DNA from: Mesotaenium endlicherianum
Lineage: Eukaryota; Streptophyta; Zygnematophyceae; Zygnematales; Mesotaeniaceae
DNA length: 64,000 bases
Assembly (NCBI GenBank): GCA_009602735.1
Contig: WELA01009514.1
Span: 41,192 to 105,191, forward strand
Reading direction: 5' to 3'
The position numbers were made by a program, and so were the translations under genes. A model generated the notes under the pieces. It ran no database searches. It was given only the letters and a program-made list of their open reading frames with translations, and was not told where the DNA came from. Below are positions 9,174-18,862 of the stretch, one piece after another. Within the stretch, counting starts at the first letter, position 1; every line of letters starts with the position of its first letter.

Positions 9174-12059
9174 ATGAGATTTGTTTGCTTCATAGGACTA
9201 CTGCTTATTATTGGACTCCCCTCCAAAGCGCAACTATTACGGAGCAATCCTATTTTCATTACCGATACCAGTTCCTCTATCAACATTACCTGTGATGCTA
9301 CCCGCGGCAACCAGGGTTTACTTAATTATACGCCTGTTTCAGACGTATATGTACACATTGGCTGCATCACTACAGCCAGCAGCAGTTCATCTGATTGGAA
9401 GTACAGCAAATTCACCTGGGGTACTACCACCTCCGCAGCACAGTGTGTATCGCTGGGCAATAACCAGTGGAAATATTCCATCACGGGCGGTCTCCGTTCT
9501 TTTTTTGGCATTACCAACAGCAGCGAAAAGATATTACGCATAGCCATCCTCTTCCGCAATGGCAGCGGCGGCAAGGTTTTGCGCAATGCTGATGGAAGCG
9601 ATATGTACCTGCCTGTAACCGATACTTCTTTGCAAGTGAGGATCATGCAGCCTTTCTCGCAGCCTACTTACACACGCCAGCCTGAACCACTCACAAAAAA
9701 TGTGGGAGATACCGTGACCATTACCGCCAATGCCAACCAATCTTCCAACCTGAAATTGTATTGGAATGGGTCTGTAATTGCCGCTCAAAACAATGCGGTT
9801 ACTATTGCTGCCAATACCCCTATCATTTCTTCCGGTATGCAAACGATTGTGTCGGAAGCAACCAACAGCAATACTACCAGCAGGGATACTTTCAGTTTTT
9901 ATGTAGCAACACCTGTAACTGTGGCGGCTTTGCCTGCAGGCGTAAAGGATGGTATCAACTACGAGCCTGGTGATACCTCTCTTACATTGGTTTTGTTTGC
10001 ACCACTCAAGAACAGTGTCAGCGTAGTAGGTGATTTCAACAACTGGACGCAGGGTGGTAATTACCAAATGAACCGCACACCCGATGGAAACCGTTTCTGG
10101 CTGCGCATCACAGGCCTCACACCGAAAGTAGAATATGCTTACCAGTACATCATCGACGGTACGCTCAAAGTAGCGGATTACAATACGGAAAAAATACTCG
10201 ACCCTGTCAACGATCCAGGCATTCCTGCTGCAACTTATTCATCGCTCAAATCGTATCCTACAGGGAAAACAACTGGTATCGTAAGTATTATGCAGACCGG
10301 CAAATCGCAGTACAACTGGCAGGTGCCTGCGTTTACCAAACCCAATAAACAGAACCTGGTCATTTATGAATTGCTGGTGCGTGACTTCATTGCTGCGCAG
10401 AACTGGCAAACATTGAAAGATACCCTCAGCTACATCAAAAGGCTGGGTGTGAATGCCATTGAACTGATGCCGTTCTCTGAGTTTGAAGGTAACAGCAGTT
10501 GGGGCTATAATCCCATTTTTTATTTCGCGCCCGACAAAGCTTACGGAACAGAAACAGCATTGAAGCAATTCATCGACGAATGCCATAAGCAGGGCATGGC
10601 CGTGATCATGGACCTGGTGATGAATCATTCCTTCGGTCAATCGCCCATGGTGCAGATGTACTGGGATGCACAGAACAATCGTCCAGCTGCTAATAGTCCC
10701 TGGTTCAATCCGGTGGCTACCCATCCTTATAGCGTAGGTTACGATTTCAATCATGCATCACAAGCTACCAAAGACTTTGTTGATCGTGTAACGGCGCATT
10801 GGATGTTGAACTATAAGATAGACGGCTTCCGGTGGGACCTGTCCAAAGGTTTTACACAAACAAACAACCCCAATGATGTGGCTGCGTGGAGCGCTTATGA
10901 TTCCAGCAGGATTGCCATCTGGAAAAGGATCTACGATCAAATGCAGGCCACTGTACCTGGTAGTTATTGCATACTGGAACATTTTGCTGCCAACCAGGAA
11001 GAAATAGAATTGTCCAATTACGGTATGCTGCTCTGGGGCAATGCCAATTACAATTTCAACCAGGCTACCATGGGTTTTGCTACCGACTGGAATTTTCAAT
11101 GGGGCATTTACCAGAACCGCAGCTGGAGCAAGCCCAACCTGGTTACGTACATGGAAAGTCACGATGAGGAAAGGCTGATGTACAAGAACCTCAACTATGG
11201 CAATGCCGCAGGCGCATACAGCGTAAAAGACCTGAATACTGCTTTGAAACGGAATGAAATGGCTGCTGCATTCTGGGCTATGATACCGGGCCCCAAATTG
11301 TTGTGGCAGTTTGGAGAGCTAGGTTATGATTACAGTATCAACCAGTGTCAGAATGCTACCATCGATAATAGTTGCCGCACAGCTCCCAAGCCTATTCACT
11401 GGGAGTATGCTACCAACAGCAATCGCCTCTCTCTGTACAATGTGTATGCACAACTGATCAAGCTGCGCTTGCTGCCTGCCTATACTACCACATTCACTAC
11501 CGGCAACCTGAGCTACGATTTGTCGGGAGCGTTCAAATGGTTGCAACTCAATTCAGATTCTTTGAAAGTAATGGTACTGGGCAATTTTGATGTGAATGCG
11601 GCTACGGCTTCCATCAGTTTTCCTAGTGCAGGTACCTGGTATAATTATCTTACAGATGCTACGTACACTGCGCCTGCTGCAGCGCAAAGCATTACACTGC
11701 AACCCGGTGAATATTATGTGTTCACCAATAAGAATTTCAGGAATATAGTCGTAACTGCCATCAATGAACCTGGTACGCCTGTCGCTAATAATCACCTGGC
11801 CATACTGCCGAACCCGGTAAACACCAACGGTATCATCGAATATGAAATACCTGCAAGTGGTAAGCTCATGCTCGATGTATGGGATTTGTCGGGCAAACGG
11901 ATGACAATATTGGAAGACGCTTATAAGACCAAAGGTTTTTACCGTGTGCCTTTCAATCGTAATGGTTTACATACAGGTAGTCTGGCCGCCGGAACATATT
12001 TACTCCGGATGCTCATCAACGGAAAGCAACAAACAATCCCCTTCATAATGAACAATTAA
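9174..12059 (+). CDS. Secreted alpha-amylase family (GH13) protein with type IX sorting domain
   Basis: A 961-residue exported glycoside hydrolase likely acting on starch or maltodextrin. ATG 9174 (MRFVCFIGLLL...SKAQ) gives a clean signal peptide; the alternative is TTG 9162. Next come Ig-like/CBM regions, including a CBM48-like segment (VSVVGDFNNWTQGG), then the GH13 barrel. Region I is DLVMNHSF, region II GFRWDLSKG (nucleophile Asp), region III CILEHFA (acid Glu), region IV ESHDEER. Region II lacks the usual KH, so substrate details may differ from classical amylases. The C-terminal 90 residues (ILPNPV...GTYLLRML) are a type A T9SS sorting domain. It is the first gene of the sus operon. Confidence 0.93.
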   Translation: MRFVCFIGLLLIIGLPSKAQLLRSNPIFITDTSSSINITCDATRGNQGLLNYTPVSDVYVHIGCITTASSSSSDWKYSKFTWGTTTSAAQCVSLGNNQWKYSITGGLRSFFGITNSSEKILRIAILFRNGSGGKVLRNADGSDMYLPVTDTSLQVRIMQPFSQPTYTRQPEPLTKNVGDTVTITANANQSSNLKLYWNGSVIAAQNNAVTIAANTPIISSGMQTIVSEATNSNTTSRDTFSFYVATPVTVAALPAGVKDGINYEPGDTSLTLVLFAPLKNSVSVVGDFNNWTQGGNYQMNRTPDGNRFWLRITGLTPKVEYAYQYIIDGTLKVADYNTEKILDPVNDPGIPAATYSSLKSYPTGKTTGIVSIMQTGKSQYNWQVPAFTKPNKQNLVIYELLVRDFIAAQNWQTLKDTLSYIKRLGVNAIELMPFSEFEGNSSWGYNPIFYFAPDKAYGTETALKQFIDECHKQGMAVIMDLVMNHSFGQSPMVQMYWDAQNNRPAANSPWFNPVATHPYSVGYDFNHASQATKDFVDRVTAHWMLNYKIDGFRWDLSKGFTQTNNPNDVAAWSAYDSSRIAIWKRIYDQMQATVPGSYCILEHFAANQEEIELSNYGMLLWGNANYNFNQATMGFATDWNFQWGIYQNRSWSKPNLVTYMESHDEERLMYKNLNYGNAAGAYSVKDLNTALKRNEMAAAFWAMIPGPKLLWQFGELGYDYSINQCQNATIDNSCRTAPKPIHWEYATNSNRLSLYNVYAQLIKLRLLPAYTTTFTTGNLSYDLSGAFKWLQLNSDSLKVMVLGNFDVNAATASISFPSAGTWYNYLTDATYTAPAAAQSITLQPGEYYVFTNKNFRNIVVTAINEPGTPVANNHLAILPNPVNTNGIIEYEIPASGKLMLDVWDLSGKRMTILEDAYKTKGFYRVPFNRNGLHTGSLAAGTYLLRMLINGKQQTIPFIMNN

Positions 12060-12098
12060 ACAATCCCCTCATTTGCCAAAACTGAAAAAACAAAGTAT

Positions 12099-15068
12099 AT
12101 GAACGTAAAACGCTTGCTTCTATTAATGATCTTACCTGCGTTGTTGTTGCAGTTGTCTGCACAGGCGCAGCAAAGAACTGTTACGGGAAAAGTGACAGAT
12201 TCAAGGAACGGCACGGCTTTGCAGAGCGTGTCGGTGACGGTGAAAGGATCTTCCGTTGGTACGCAAACAGCCGCCGATGGTAGTTTCAGCTTAAAAGTTC
12301 CATCTGGTGCTACCACACTAATGATATCCAGCATAGGATATGCCAACAGGGAGGTGAAAATAAGCGATGGTGCGGTGAATGTTGCGCTGGAGCCCATCGA
12401 TAAAGCATTGGGTGATGTGATTGTGATCGCTTATGGCACGCGCAAGAAAAGCGATCTTACTTCTTCTGTAACTGCTATCTCGGCCAAAGATTTCCAGAAA
12501 GGAAGCATCGCATCTTCCGAGCAGTTGTTGCAGGGTAAGGTAGCCGGTTTGGAAATCACTTCCGGTGGTGGCGCCGCGGGTGGTGGCAGCCGTATCCGTA
12601 TCCGCGGAGGCGCTTCTCTCAATGCCAGCAACGATCCGTTGATCGTAATCGATGGTATTGCTGTAGATGGTAATGGTGTTGCGGGTTCTGCCAACCTGCT
12701 GAATACCATCAACCCCAATGATATTGAATCGATCAGCGTATTGAAAGACGCTTCGGCCACTGCGCTGTATGGTTCGAGGGCATCGAATGGCGTATTGATC
12801 ATCACTACCAAGAAAGGCGCCAAAGGGAAAGTGCGTTATAATTTCAATACACAGCTTTCTTCCGGGTCGGTAGCTAAAACAGTTGGTGTGCTGAGTGGTG
12901 ATGAGATCAGGAGCATCATCAATGCAGATGCAGCAGCCAGTGGAGATAATACGTATAAAAAATTATTGGGAACGGCAAATACCGACTGGCAGAAACAAAT
13001 TTATAAGACAGCTATCGGCAATGATAACAATATCAGCGCCAGCGGCGGTATCGGAAATATTCCTTTCCGTCTTTCGCTCGGATACCTGAACCAGGATGGT
13101 ATACTGAAAACAGATCATTTCGATCGTATGTCTTCTGCACTGAACCTCTCACCAAAATTCTTCGATAATCATTTATCGGTTGAAGTAGCAGTAAAAGCAA
13201 GCAGAACCACCAACCGTTTTGCCGACCAGGGCGCTATTGGTTCAGCAGTTGCTTTCGATCCTACACAACCAGTATATGCCAACAATAAATATGGCGGCTA
13301 TTACGAATGGCTGCAGCCAGATGGCAAACCCATTGACCTGTCGACCCGTAACCCACTGGCCCTGCTGAACCTGAGAGACAACCGCTCTACGGTGAACAGG
13401 CTGATCGGTAATGTGCAGCTTGATTATAAACTGCATTTCTTCCCCGACCTGCATGTGCTGACCAACCTCGGAATCGATAATGCCAGTGGTAGCGGCAACG
13501 ATAACACAGATTCTGTTTCTGCCACCAATTACAAAACGGCAGGCCGTTATGTGCACTATGAACAAAAGAAAAAATACACACTGGCCGGTGTATCGTTATT
13601 GTATAACAAAGATATCAAGAGCATCGATAGTAAACTTGATGTGTTAGTGAGTCATGAATACCAGGATTTCGTTACGGAAGTGAGCAACTTTGCTTCTTAT
13701 GGTCAGAATGGTGTACTGATTCCTGGAAGCACACCTACATTCGCTACCGACAAACCTGAGTTCCGTATGGAATCTTATTTAGGACGACTCAACTATTCAC
13801 TTGCTGATAAATATTACCTCACCGCTTCAATCAGAAGAGATGCGAGCTCGAAATTCTCTACTGCCAACAGGGTGGGCTATTTCCCTGCTGTATCAGTTGC
13901 CTGGAAAATAAATGAAGACTTTTTCAAAGGCAGCAGTGTTGTGAGTGAACTGAAATTCCGTGCCAGCGTAGGTGTTACCGGTCAGCAAGACATTGGTAAC
14001 TACTACGGATACCTGCCGAAATATTCCCAGAGCAGTAACACTGCACAATACCAGTTCGGTAATACTTTCTATAGCTTCCTTCGTCCATCTGCCTACGATC
14101 CGAATATCAAATGGGAAACCACTACCACTACCAACCTGGGTCTTGACTTCGCATTCCTGAACAACAGGATCTCCGGATCAGTGGATGTGTATAAGAAAAA
14201 AACAAAAGACCTGTTGAGTGTGATCCCTGTAGCGCCTGGCTCCAACTTTGATATCGCTTTGCTTACCAACGTAGGTAATATTGAGAACAAGGGTGTGGAA
14301 TTCGCAGTGAATACCATTCCCGTAAAACAGAAAGACCTGGAATGGGATTTGGGATTCAACTTTACTTACAACAAAACCGAGATCACCAACCTGCTGAAAC
14401 AGCAGGACCCTAACTTCAAAGGCATTGACGTTGGTGGTATCAGCGGTGGTACCGGAAACAACATCGGCAAATTTGCAGTGGGTTATGCGCCTTATGTGTA
14501 CAATGTGTACAAGCAAATCTACGACAGAACCACCGGTAAACCCATCGAAAGCCTGTACGACGATTTGAACAGGGATGGCAGGATCGACGAATCTGACCGC
14601 TATTACTATAAGAAACCTTCAGCGGATGTATTGCTGGGCATCAACACCCAGGTTATATACAAGCGCATCAGCGTAGGTTTCGCTGCACACGGATCGCTGG
14701 GTGGTTATCTCTATAACAACTTCAACTCCAATAATGGTGTTTTAAGGGCTATCAAGAACCCGATCAACTTCATTGGCAATGCTTCGCGCGACTACCTGTA
14801 CACCGGATTCGTGAACAACCAATACCTGTCTGATTATTATATAGAGAATGCTTCTTTCCTGCGACTGGATAATATCAACTTCGGTTATAACGCCGGTAAA
14901 GTGTTCAATAATCGTGCGCAGATGCGCATATCGGCGAGTGTCCAGAACGTGTTTGTGATTACCAAATACAAAGGACTGGATCCTGAAAACTCGAGCAGCT
15001 CAGGCGTTGACAACAATATCTATCCACGCCCAAGGGTATTCTCATTGGGGTTAAACTTTGATTTCTGA
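12099..15068 (+). CDS. susC: SusC/RagA family TonB-linked outer membrane transporter
   Basis: The 989-residue protein imports glycans across the outer membrane with SusD as its lid. A signal peptide (LLLLMILPALLLQLSAQAQ) is followed by the carboxypeptidase-like domain (TVTGKVTDSRNGTALQSVSV), then the plug with RIRGGASLNASNDPLIVIDG and SVLKDASATALYGSRASNGV, and a C-terminal beta barrel ending in SLGLNFDF, a typical aromatic terminus. It is 39 bases after the amylase and 9 bases before susD. Substrate specificity is inferred from the operon (starch or maltodextrins). Confidence 0.96.
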   Translation: MNVKRLLLLMILPALLLQLSAQAQQRTVTGKVTDSRNGTALQSVSVTVKGSSVGTQTAADGSFSLKVPSGATTLMISSIGYANREVKISDGAVNVALEPIDKALGDVIVIAYGTRKKSDLTSSVTAISAKDFQKGSIASSEQLLQGKVAGLEITSGGGAAGGGSRIRIRGGASLNASNDPLIVIDGIAVDGNGVAGSANLLNTINPNDIESISVLKDASATALYGSRASNGVLIITTKKGAKGKVRYNFNTQLSSGSVAKTVGVLSGDEIRSIINADAAASGDNTYKKLLGTANTDWQKQIYKTAIGNDNNISASGGIGNIPFRLSLGYLNQDGILKTDHFDRMSSALNLSPKFFDNHLSVEVAVKASRTTNRFADQGAIGSAVAFDPTQPVYANNKYGGYYEWLQPDGKPIDLSTRNPLALLNLRDNRSTVNRLIGNVQLDYKLHFFPDLHVLTNLGIDNASGSGNDNTDSVSATNYKTAGRYVHYEQKKKYTLAGVSLLYNKDIKSIDSKLDVLVSHEYQDFVTEVSNFASYGQNGVLIPGSTPTFATDKPEFRMESYLGRLNYSLADKYYLTASIRRDASSKFSTANRVGYFPAVSVAWKINEDFFKGSSVVSELKFRASVGVTGQQDIGNYYGYLPKYSQSSNTAQYQFGNTFYSFLRPSAYDPNIKWETTTTTNLGLDFAFLNNRISGSVDVYKKKTKDLLSVIPVAPGSNFDIALLTNVGNIENKGVEFAVNTIPVKQKDLEWDLGFNFTYNKTEITNLLKQQDPNFKGIDVGGISGGTGNNIGKFAVGYAPYVYNVYKQIYDRTTGKPIESLYDDLNRDGRIDESDRYYYKKPSADVLLGINTQVIYKRISVGFAAHGSLGGYLYNNFNSNNGVLRAIKNPINFIGNASRDYLYTGFVNNQYLSDYYIENASFLRLDNINFGYNAGKVFNNRAQMRISASVQNVFVITKYKGLDPENSSSSGVDNNIYPRPRVFSLGLNFDF

Positions 15069-15077
15069 TTCTGAAAA

Positions 15078-16712
15078 ATGATTAGTATGCAAAACAATAT
15101 CATAAAGAATACGATTATAGCGGCTGTTGCAGTTTTATCTGTCACCGCCTGCTCTAAAAAACTGGACCTGTTTCCGCAGAACGACCTCACGCCTGAGAAA
15201 ACCTATTCCAGTGCGGCTGGTTATAAAAGCGTGTTGGCCAAAATATATGGTTCATTGGCTATTACCGGTAATTCAGGCCCTGCGGGCAATCCGGATATCG
15301 GTGGTGGTCTCGATGAAGGTTCACAAGTGGCATTCATCCGCGGTTTTTTCAATTGCGAAGAGTTGCCTACCGATGAAGCAGTGGTAGCCTGGAACGACCA
15401 GACCATCCATGATTTTCACGATCTTAAATGGACCAGCGCTGATCCTTTCCTGAAAGGAATGTATGCAAGGCCTATTTACAACATCACGCTCATCAATGAA
15501 TACCTGCGTGAATCGACAGACGATAAACTGGCTTCCAGAGGTATCACAGGTAACGATGCAGCCGATATCAAAAAATCGAGAGCAGAAGCCCGCTTCCTGA
15601 GAGCTTTCAATTATTGGGTGATGATGGATTTGTTTGGTAATTCTACTTTCATTACCGAAGCAGATGGCATCGGAAGCAGTCTGCCCAAGCAGATCAAACG
15701 AGCCGATCTTTTCGCCTTCATTGAAAAAGAACTGAAAGCGATCGATGGCGACCTGGCTCCTGTGAAAACCATCGAGTATGGCAGGGTAGACCAGGGCGCT
15801 GCATGGGCGTTGCTGGCACGTATGTACCTGAATGCAGGTGTATACACCGGAACACCACGGTACAGCGATGCCATCGCCTATGCGCAGAAAGTGATCGGCG
15901 GAGGTTATACACTGAAATCTGGATACAGCAAGCTGTTCATGGCCGATAATGATAAGCAGAAAGATGAATTCATCTTCGCCATCAATTGCGATGGATTACA
16001 TACACAGGCTTATGGTAATACTACCTTCTTTGTGCACGCAGCTGCAGGCGATGACGCTGCAGAATATGGTGTAGGTGGTGGATGGTATGGTTACCGCGCT
16101 ACATCGGCATTGGCTAACCTGTTTTCCGATAGATCAGGCAATACAGACCAAAGGGCACTCTTCACTACTTCCAAATTCGGTACATCCAATTCTCAGATCG
16201 CCATCAGTGATGTAAGCAATTTTGCCAATGGATTACACATGAAGAAATACGTGAACATCCGTTCAGACGGCGGCGCCGTATCTGATGTTACCAAAACATT
16301 CGCAGATGTGGACTTCCCTGTTTTCCGTTTGTCTGAAATGTACCTGATCTATGCCGAGTCTGTACTCCGTGGCGGTACAGGAGGAGATGCAGCTACTGCT
16401 TTGATTTATCTCAACAAAATAAGGTTCAGGGCCTATGGCGATAGTTATGGTACCAACAATGTGGGACAACTGGCTGCAGGAGATTTGAGTCTGCAACTGA
16501 TACTCGATGAGCGTGCAAGGGAATTGTATTGGGAAGGACATCGCAGAACAGACCTGATCCGGTACAACCTGCTGACCACGAATACATACCTGTGGCCATG
16601 GAAAGGAGGCGTGTCTTCCGGAACTGGTGTTGATTCGAAATACAACCTATATCCGGTCCCCGCTTCTAACAGGACTTCTAACAGTAACCTGGACCAGAAC
16701 CCAGGGTATTAA
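15078..16712 (+). CDS. susD: SusD/RagB family nutrient-binding lipoprotein
   Basis: The 544-residue surface lipoprotein captures glycan for SusC. The lipobox is LSVTAC, with lipidated Cys near residue 25, after a hydrophobic N-terminus. The typical N-terminal stretch KKLDLFPQNDLTPEKTYSSAAGYKSVLAKIYGSL and the TPR-like core (AEARFLRAFNYWVMMDLFG) are present, and the C-terminal SusD motif LILDERARELYWEGHRRTDLIRY is clear. ATG 15087 is an alternative start three codons later. It is immediately downstream of susC. Confidence 0.95.
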   Translation: MISMQNNIIKNTIIAAVAVLSVTACSKKLDLFPQNDLTPEKTYSSAAGYKSVLAKIYGSLAITGNSGPAGNPDIGGGLDEGSQVAFIRGFFNCEELPTDEAVVAWNDQTIHDFHDLKWTSADPFLKGMYARPIYNITLINEYLRESTDDKLASRGITGNDAADIKKSRAEARFLRAFNYWVMMDLFGNSTFITEADGIGSSLPKQIKRADLFAFIEKELKAIDGDLAPVKTIEYGRVDQGAAWALLARMYLNAGVYTGTPRYSDAIAYAQKVIGGGYTLKSGYSKLFMADNDKQKDEFIFAINCDGLHTQAYGNTTFFVHAAAGDDAAEYGVGGGWYGYRATSALANLFSDRSGNTDQRALFTTSKFGTSNSQIAISDVSNFANGLHMKKYVNIRSDGGAVSDVTKTFADVDFPVFRLSEMYLIYAESVLRGGTGGDAATALIYLNKIRFRAYGDSYGTNNVGQLAAGDLSLQLILDERARELYWEGHRRTDLIRYNLLTTNTYLWPWKGGVSSGTGVDSKYNLYPVPASNRTSNSNLDQNPGY

Positions 16713-16736
16713 TTCTTAAACAGTCAACTTTTTGTC

Positions 16737-17573
16737 ATGAAAAATATTTTTAAATACCTCTTCTTCTCATCCCTGCTCGCCATTACTGTTGCGTCGTGCA
16801 AAAAGGATGAAGCCAGGAATTATTTTGAAGGAGGCACGAATCCTGTGTTGACATCATCTGTGAGCAATACCATTGCACTGGACTATACCATGCGCGACCA
16901 GGAAGCGATCAAACTTTCCTGGACCAATCCCAATTATAAATTCACTTCAGGCATTGGATCGCAGGATGTTTTTTATTTGGTAGAGATCGATACCAGCGGC
17001 GCCAACTTCACCAATCCGGGCAAGCAAACGGTTGCTGTTAGCAAGGACCTCTCTTTGTCTATCGCACAGGGACAGTTCAACGACTACCTGTTGAATCAGT
17101 TGCAATTGAAACCCGGCATGTCACACAATCTTGAGATCAGGGTGAAATCTTATATGGCCAATAATGCTGCCATGCTGATTTCCAACGTGCTGAAATTCGC
17201 CGTAACACCGTACGCGATTCCTCCCAAAGTAACACCACCCTCTGGTGGCGTTTTGTACCTGGTAGGTGACGCCACGCCGGGTGGGTGGAATAATCCTGTG
17301 CCCGTGCCCAGCCAGCAGTTTACACAGATAAGCCCTACTTTTTATGAGATCACAGTGGCACTCACCGGAGGCAAGCACTATCTGTTCCTGCCTAAGAATG
17401 GCGACTGGAGCCACAAGTATGCTGTGAAAGACAATACCATTGCCGGTTTGGGAGACAGTGGCGGAGATTTTATTGCAGATTCTGGACAAGATATTCCTGC
17501 CCCCACTGCAAGCGGTACCTATAAAATACAGGCCGACTTCCAGCGTGGCAAATTCATCGTAACCAAACAATAA
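16737..17573 (+). CDS. susE: SusE-type starch-binding outer membrane lipoprotein
   Basis: A 278-residue surface lipoprotein. The lipobox is TVASC (Cys near residue 21). Residues about 30-150 match the SusE N-terminal Ig-like domain with the characteristic LSWTNPNYKF motif. The last 110 residues form one starch-binding repeat beginning LYLVGDATPGGWNNPVPVPS and containing FLPKNGDWSHKY. The gene lies 24 bases after susD. It should hold starch at the cell surface for the SusCD complex. The next gene has two copies of the same repeat. Confidence 0.88.
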   Translation: MKNIFKYLFFSSLLAITVASCKKDEARNYFEGGTNPVLTSSVSNTIALDYTMRDQEAIKLSWTNPNYKFTSGIGSQDVFYLVEIDTSGANFTNPGKQTVAVSKDLSLSIAQGQFNDYLLNQLQLKPGMSHNLEIRVKSYMANNAAMLISNVLKFAVTPYAIPPKVTPPSGGVLYLVGDATPGGWNNPVPVPSQQFTQISPTFYEITVALTGGKHYLFLPKNGDWSHKYAVKDNTIAGLGDSGGDFIADSGQDIPAPTASGTYKIQADFQRGKFIVTKQ

Positions 17574-17591
17574 ACGCAACGATTAAACAAA

Positions 17592-18746
17592 ATGACTATG
17601 AAATATTTTGCAAAACTCAGTTTCCTCGCAGTGCTGTTGATTGGTTTCTTTACAGCCTGTGAGAAGAAGGTGGGCGATCTGCCATATTACCAGCCGGGAA
17701 CTGCGGTTACATTGAGCAGTTCTTCCAGCACGGTTGCTGCTGCACCTGCAGATTCTTCAAAAGTAGCGCTCACGCTGACCTGGAGCAATCCCAAATATTC
17801 AGTAGACTCTTCAACGGTTAAATACATTGTTGAGATCGATTCCAGCGGAAGGAATTTCTCCAAATCAGTGAGCCGTACCCTCAGCGGTGCGCTGACCACT
17901 TCCTTCACCGCAAAAGACCTGAATGCGATTTTGCTGGGATATGGTTTCTCTTTTGGTGTGGCCTATGATATGGATATCCGGATCACTTCCTCTTATGCCA
18001 ATAACAACGAATTACTGCGATCCAATGTGATCAAAGTAAAAATGACGCCCTACAAAATACCGCCGAAAGTTACTCCCCCTGCTTCCGGCAGGTTATTCAT
18101 TGTAGGTAGTGCTACTGCCGGTGGTTGGAACAACCCCGTTCCAGCCCCGACTCAGGAGTTCACTAAAATTGATTCGGTTACTTACGGAGGTATTTTCAAC
18201 CTGACAGGTGGTAATGAATATTTACTGTTACCGGTAAATGGCGACTGGAGCCACAAATTTTCCGTGGCCGATAAAACAGTTGCAAGCCTCAATGCAGGTG
18301 GCAGCTTCGGCGCCGACCTGAACGATAATATCCCTGGTCCGGCTACTTCCGGCAGGTATAAGATCATTGTAGATTTCCAGGCAGGTAAATTCACCGTTAC
18401 ACCTTATACTGGTGTATTACCCGCCAATCTATTCATCGTGGGCGATGCTACTCCGGGTGGATGGAGCAATCCTGTACCGGTACCCAGTCAGCAATTCACA
18501 CAGGTGAACTCCACCCAGTTCGAACTGACCCTGTCATTGAATGGAGGAAAGCAATACTTGTTCCTGCCGGTGAATGGCGATTGGAGTCACAAGTTTGCTG
18601 TGCCAGATAATACCATCCCTTCTTTGAAAGCAGGCGGAACCTTTGCATACGATGCATCATCGAACTTCCCTGGACCAGATGCTTCGGGTACTTACAAATT
18701 TGTAGTAAGGTTCATAGACAATAGTTATACGGTTACCAAGCAATAG
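17592..18746 (+). CDS. SusE/SusF-like starch-binding lipoprotein with two repeats
   Basis: A 384-residue lipoprotein (lipobox FFTAC, Cys near residue 23) with a SusE N-terminal domain (LTLTWSNPKYSVD) and two tandem starch-binding repeats. Repeat one begins LFIVGSATAGGWNNPVPAP, repeat two LFIVGDATPGGWSNPVPVP, each followed by LLPVNGDWSHKF or FLPVNGDWSHKF. Repeat two is closer in protein and DNA to the single repeat of the preceding gene than repeat one is, pointing to duplication or gene conversion. By domain count it corresponds to the SusF role. Last gene of the operon, followed by a terminator. ATG 17598 is an alternative start. Confidence 0.87.
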   Translation: MTMKYFAKLSFLAVLLIGFFTACEKKVGDLPYYQPGTAVTLSSSSSTVAAAPADSSKVALTLTWSNPKYSVDSSTVKYIVEIDSSGRNFSKSVSRTLSGALTTSFTAKDLNAILLGYGFSFGVAYDMDIRITSSYANNNELLRSNVIKVKMTPYKIPPKVTPPASGRLFIVGSATAGGWNNPVPAPTQEFTKIDSVTYGGIFNLTGGNEYLLLPVNGDWSHKFSVADKTVASLNAGGSFGADLNDNIPGPATSGRYKIIVDFQAGKFTVTPYTGVLPANLFIVGDATPGGWSNPVPVPSQQFTQVNSTQFELTLSLNGGKQYLFLPVNGDWSHKFAVPDNTIPSLKAGGTFAYDASSNFPGPDASGTYKFVVRFIDNSYTVTKQ

Positions 18747-18764
18747 CAAGCAGTGTTTTTGGTT

Positions 18765-18795
18765 GAAAGAAGGGGGCATTTATGCCCCCTTTCTC
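18765..18795 (+). terminator. Terminator of the starch operon
   Basis: AAGGGGGC (18770-18777) pairs with GCCCCCTT (18784-18791) around ATTTAT. The tail is a short TTTCT, so it is a strong hairpin with a weak T tract, 18 bases after the last sus gene. Confidence 0.7.
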
Positions 18796-18862
18796 ATGAA
18801 AACAGGTGCTGACTTGTTATCAAACATTACATTGCTTACATTGCACCATTAACACCAACGCG

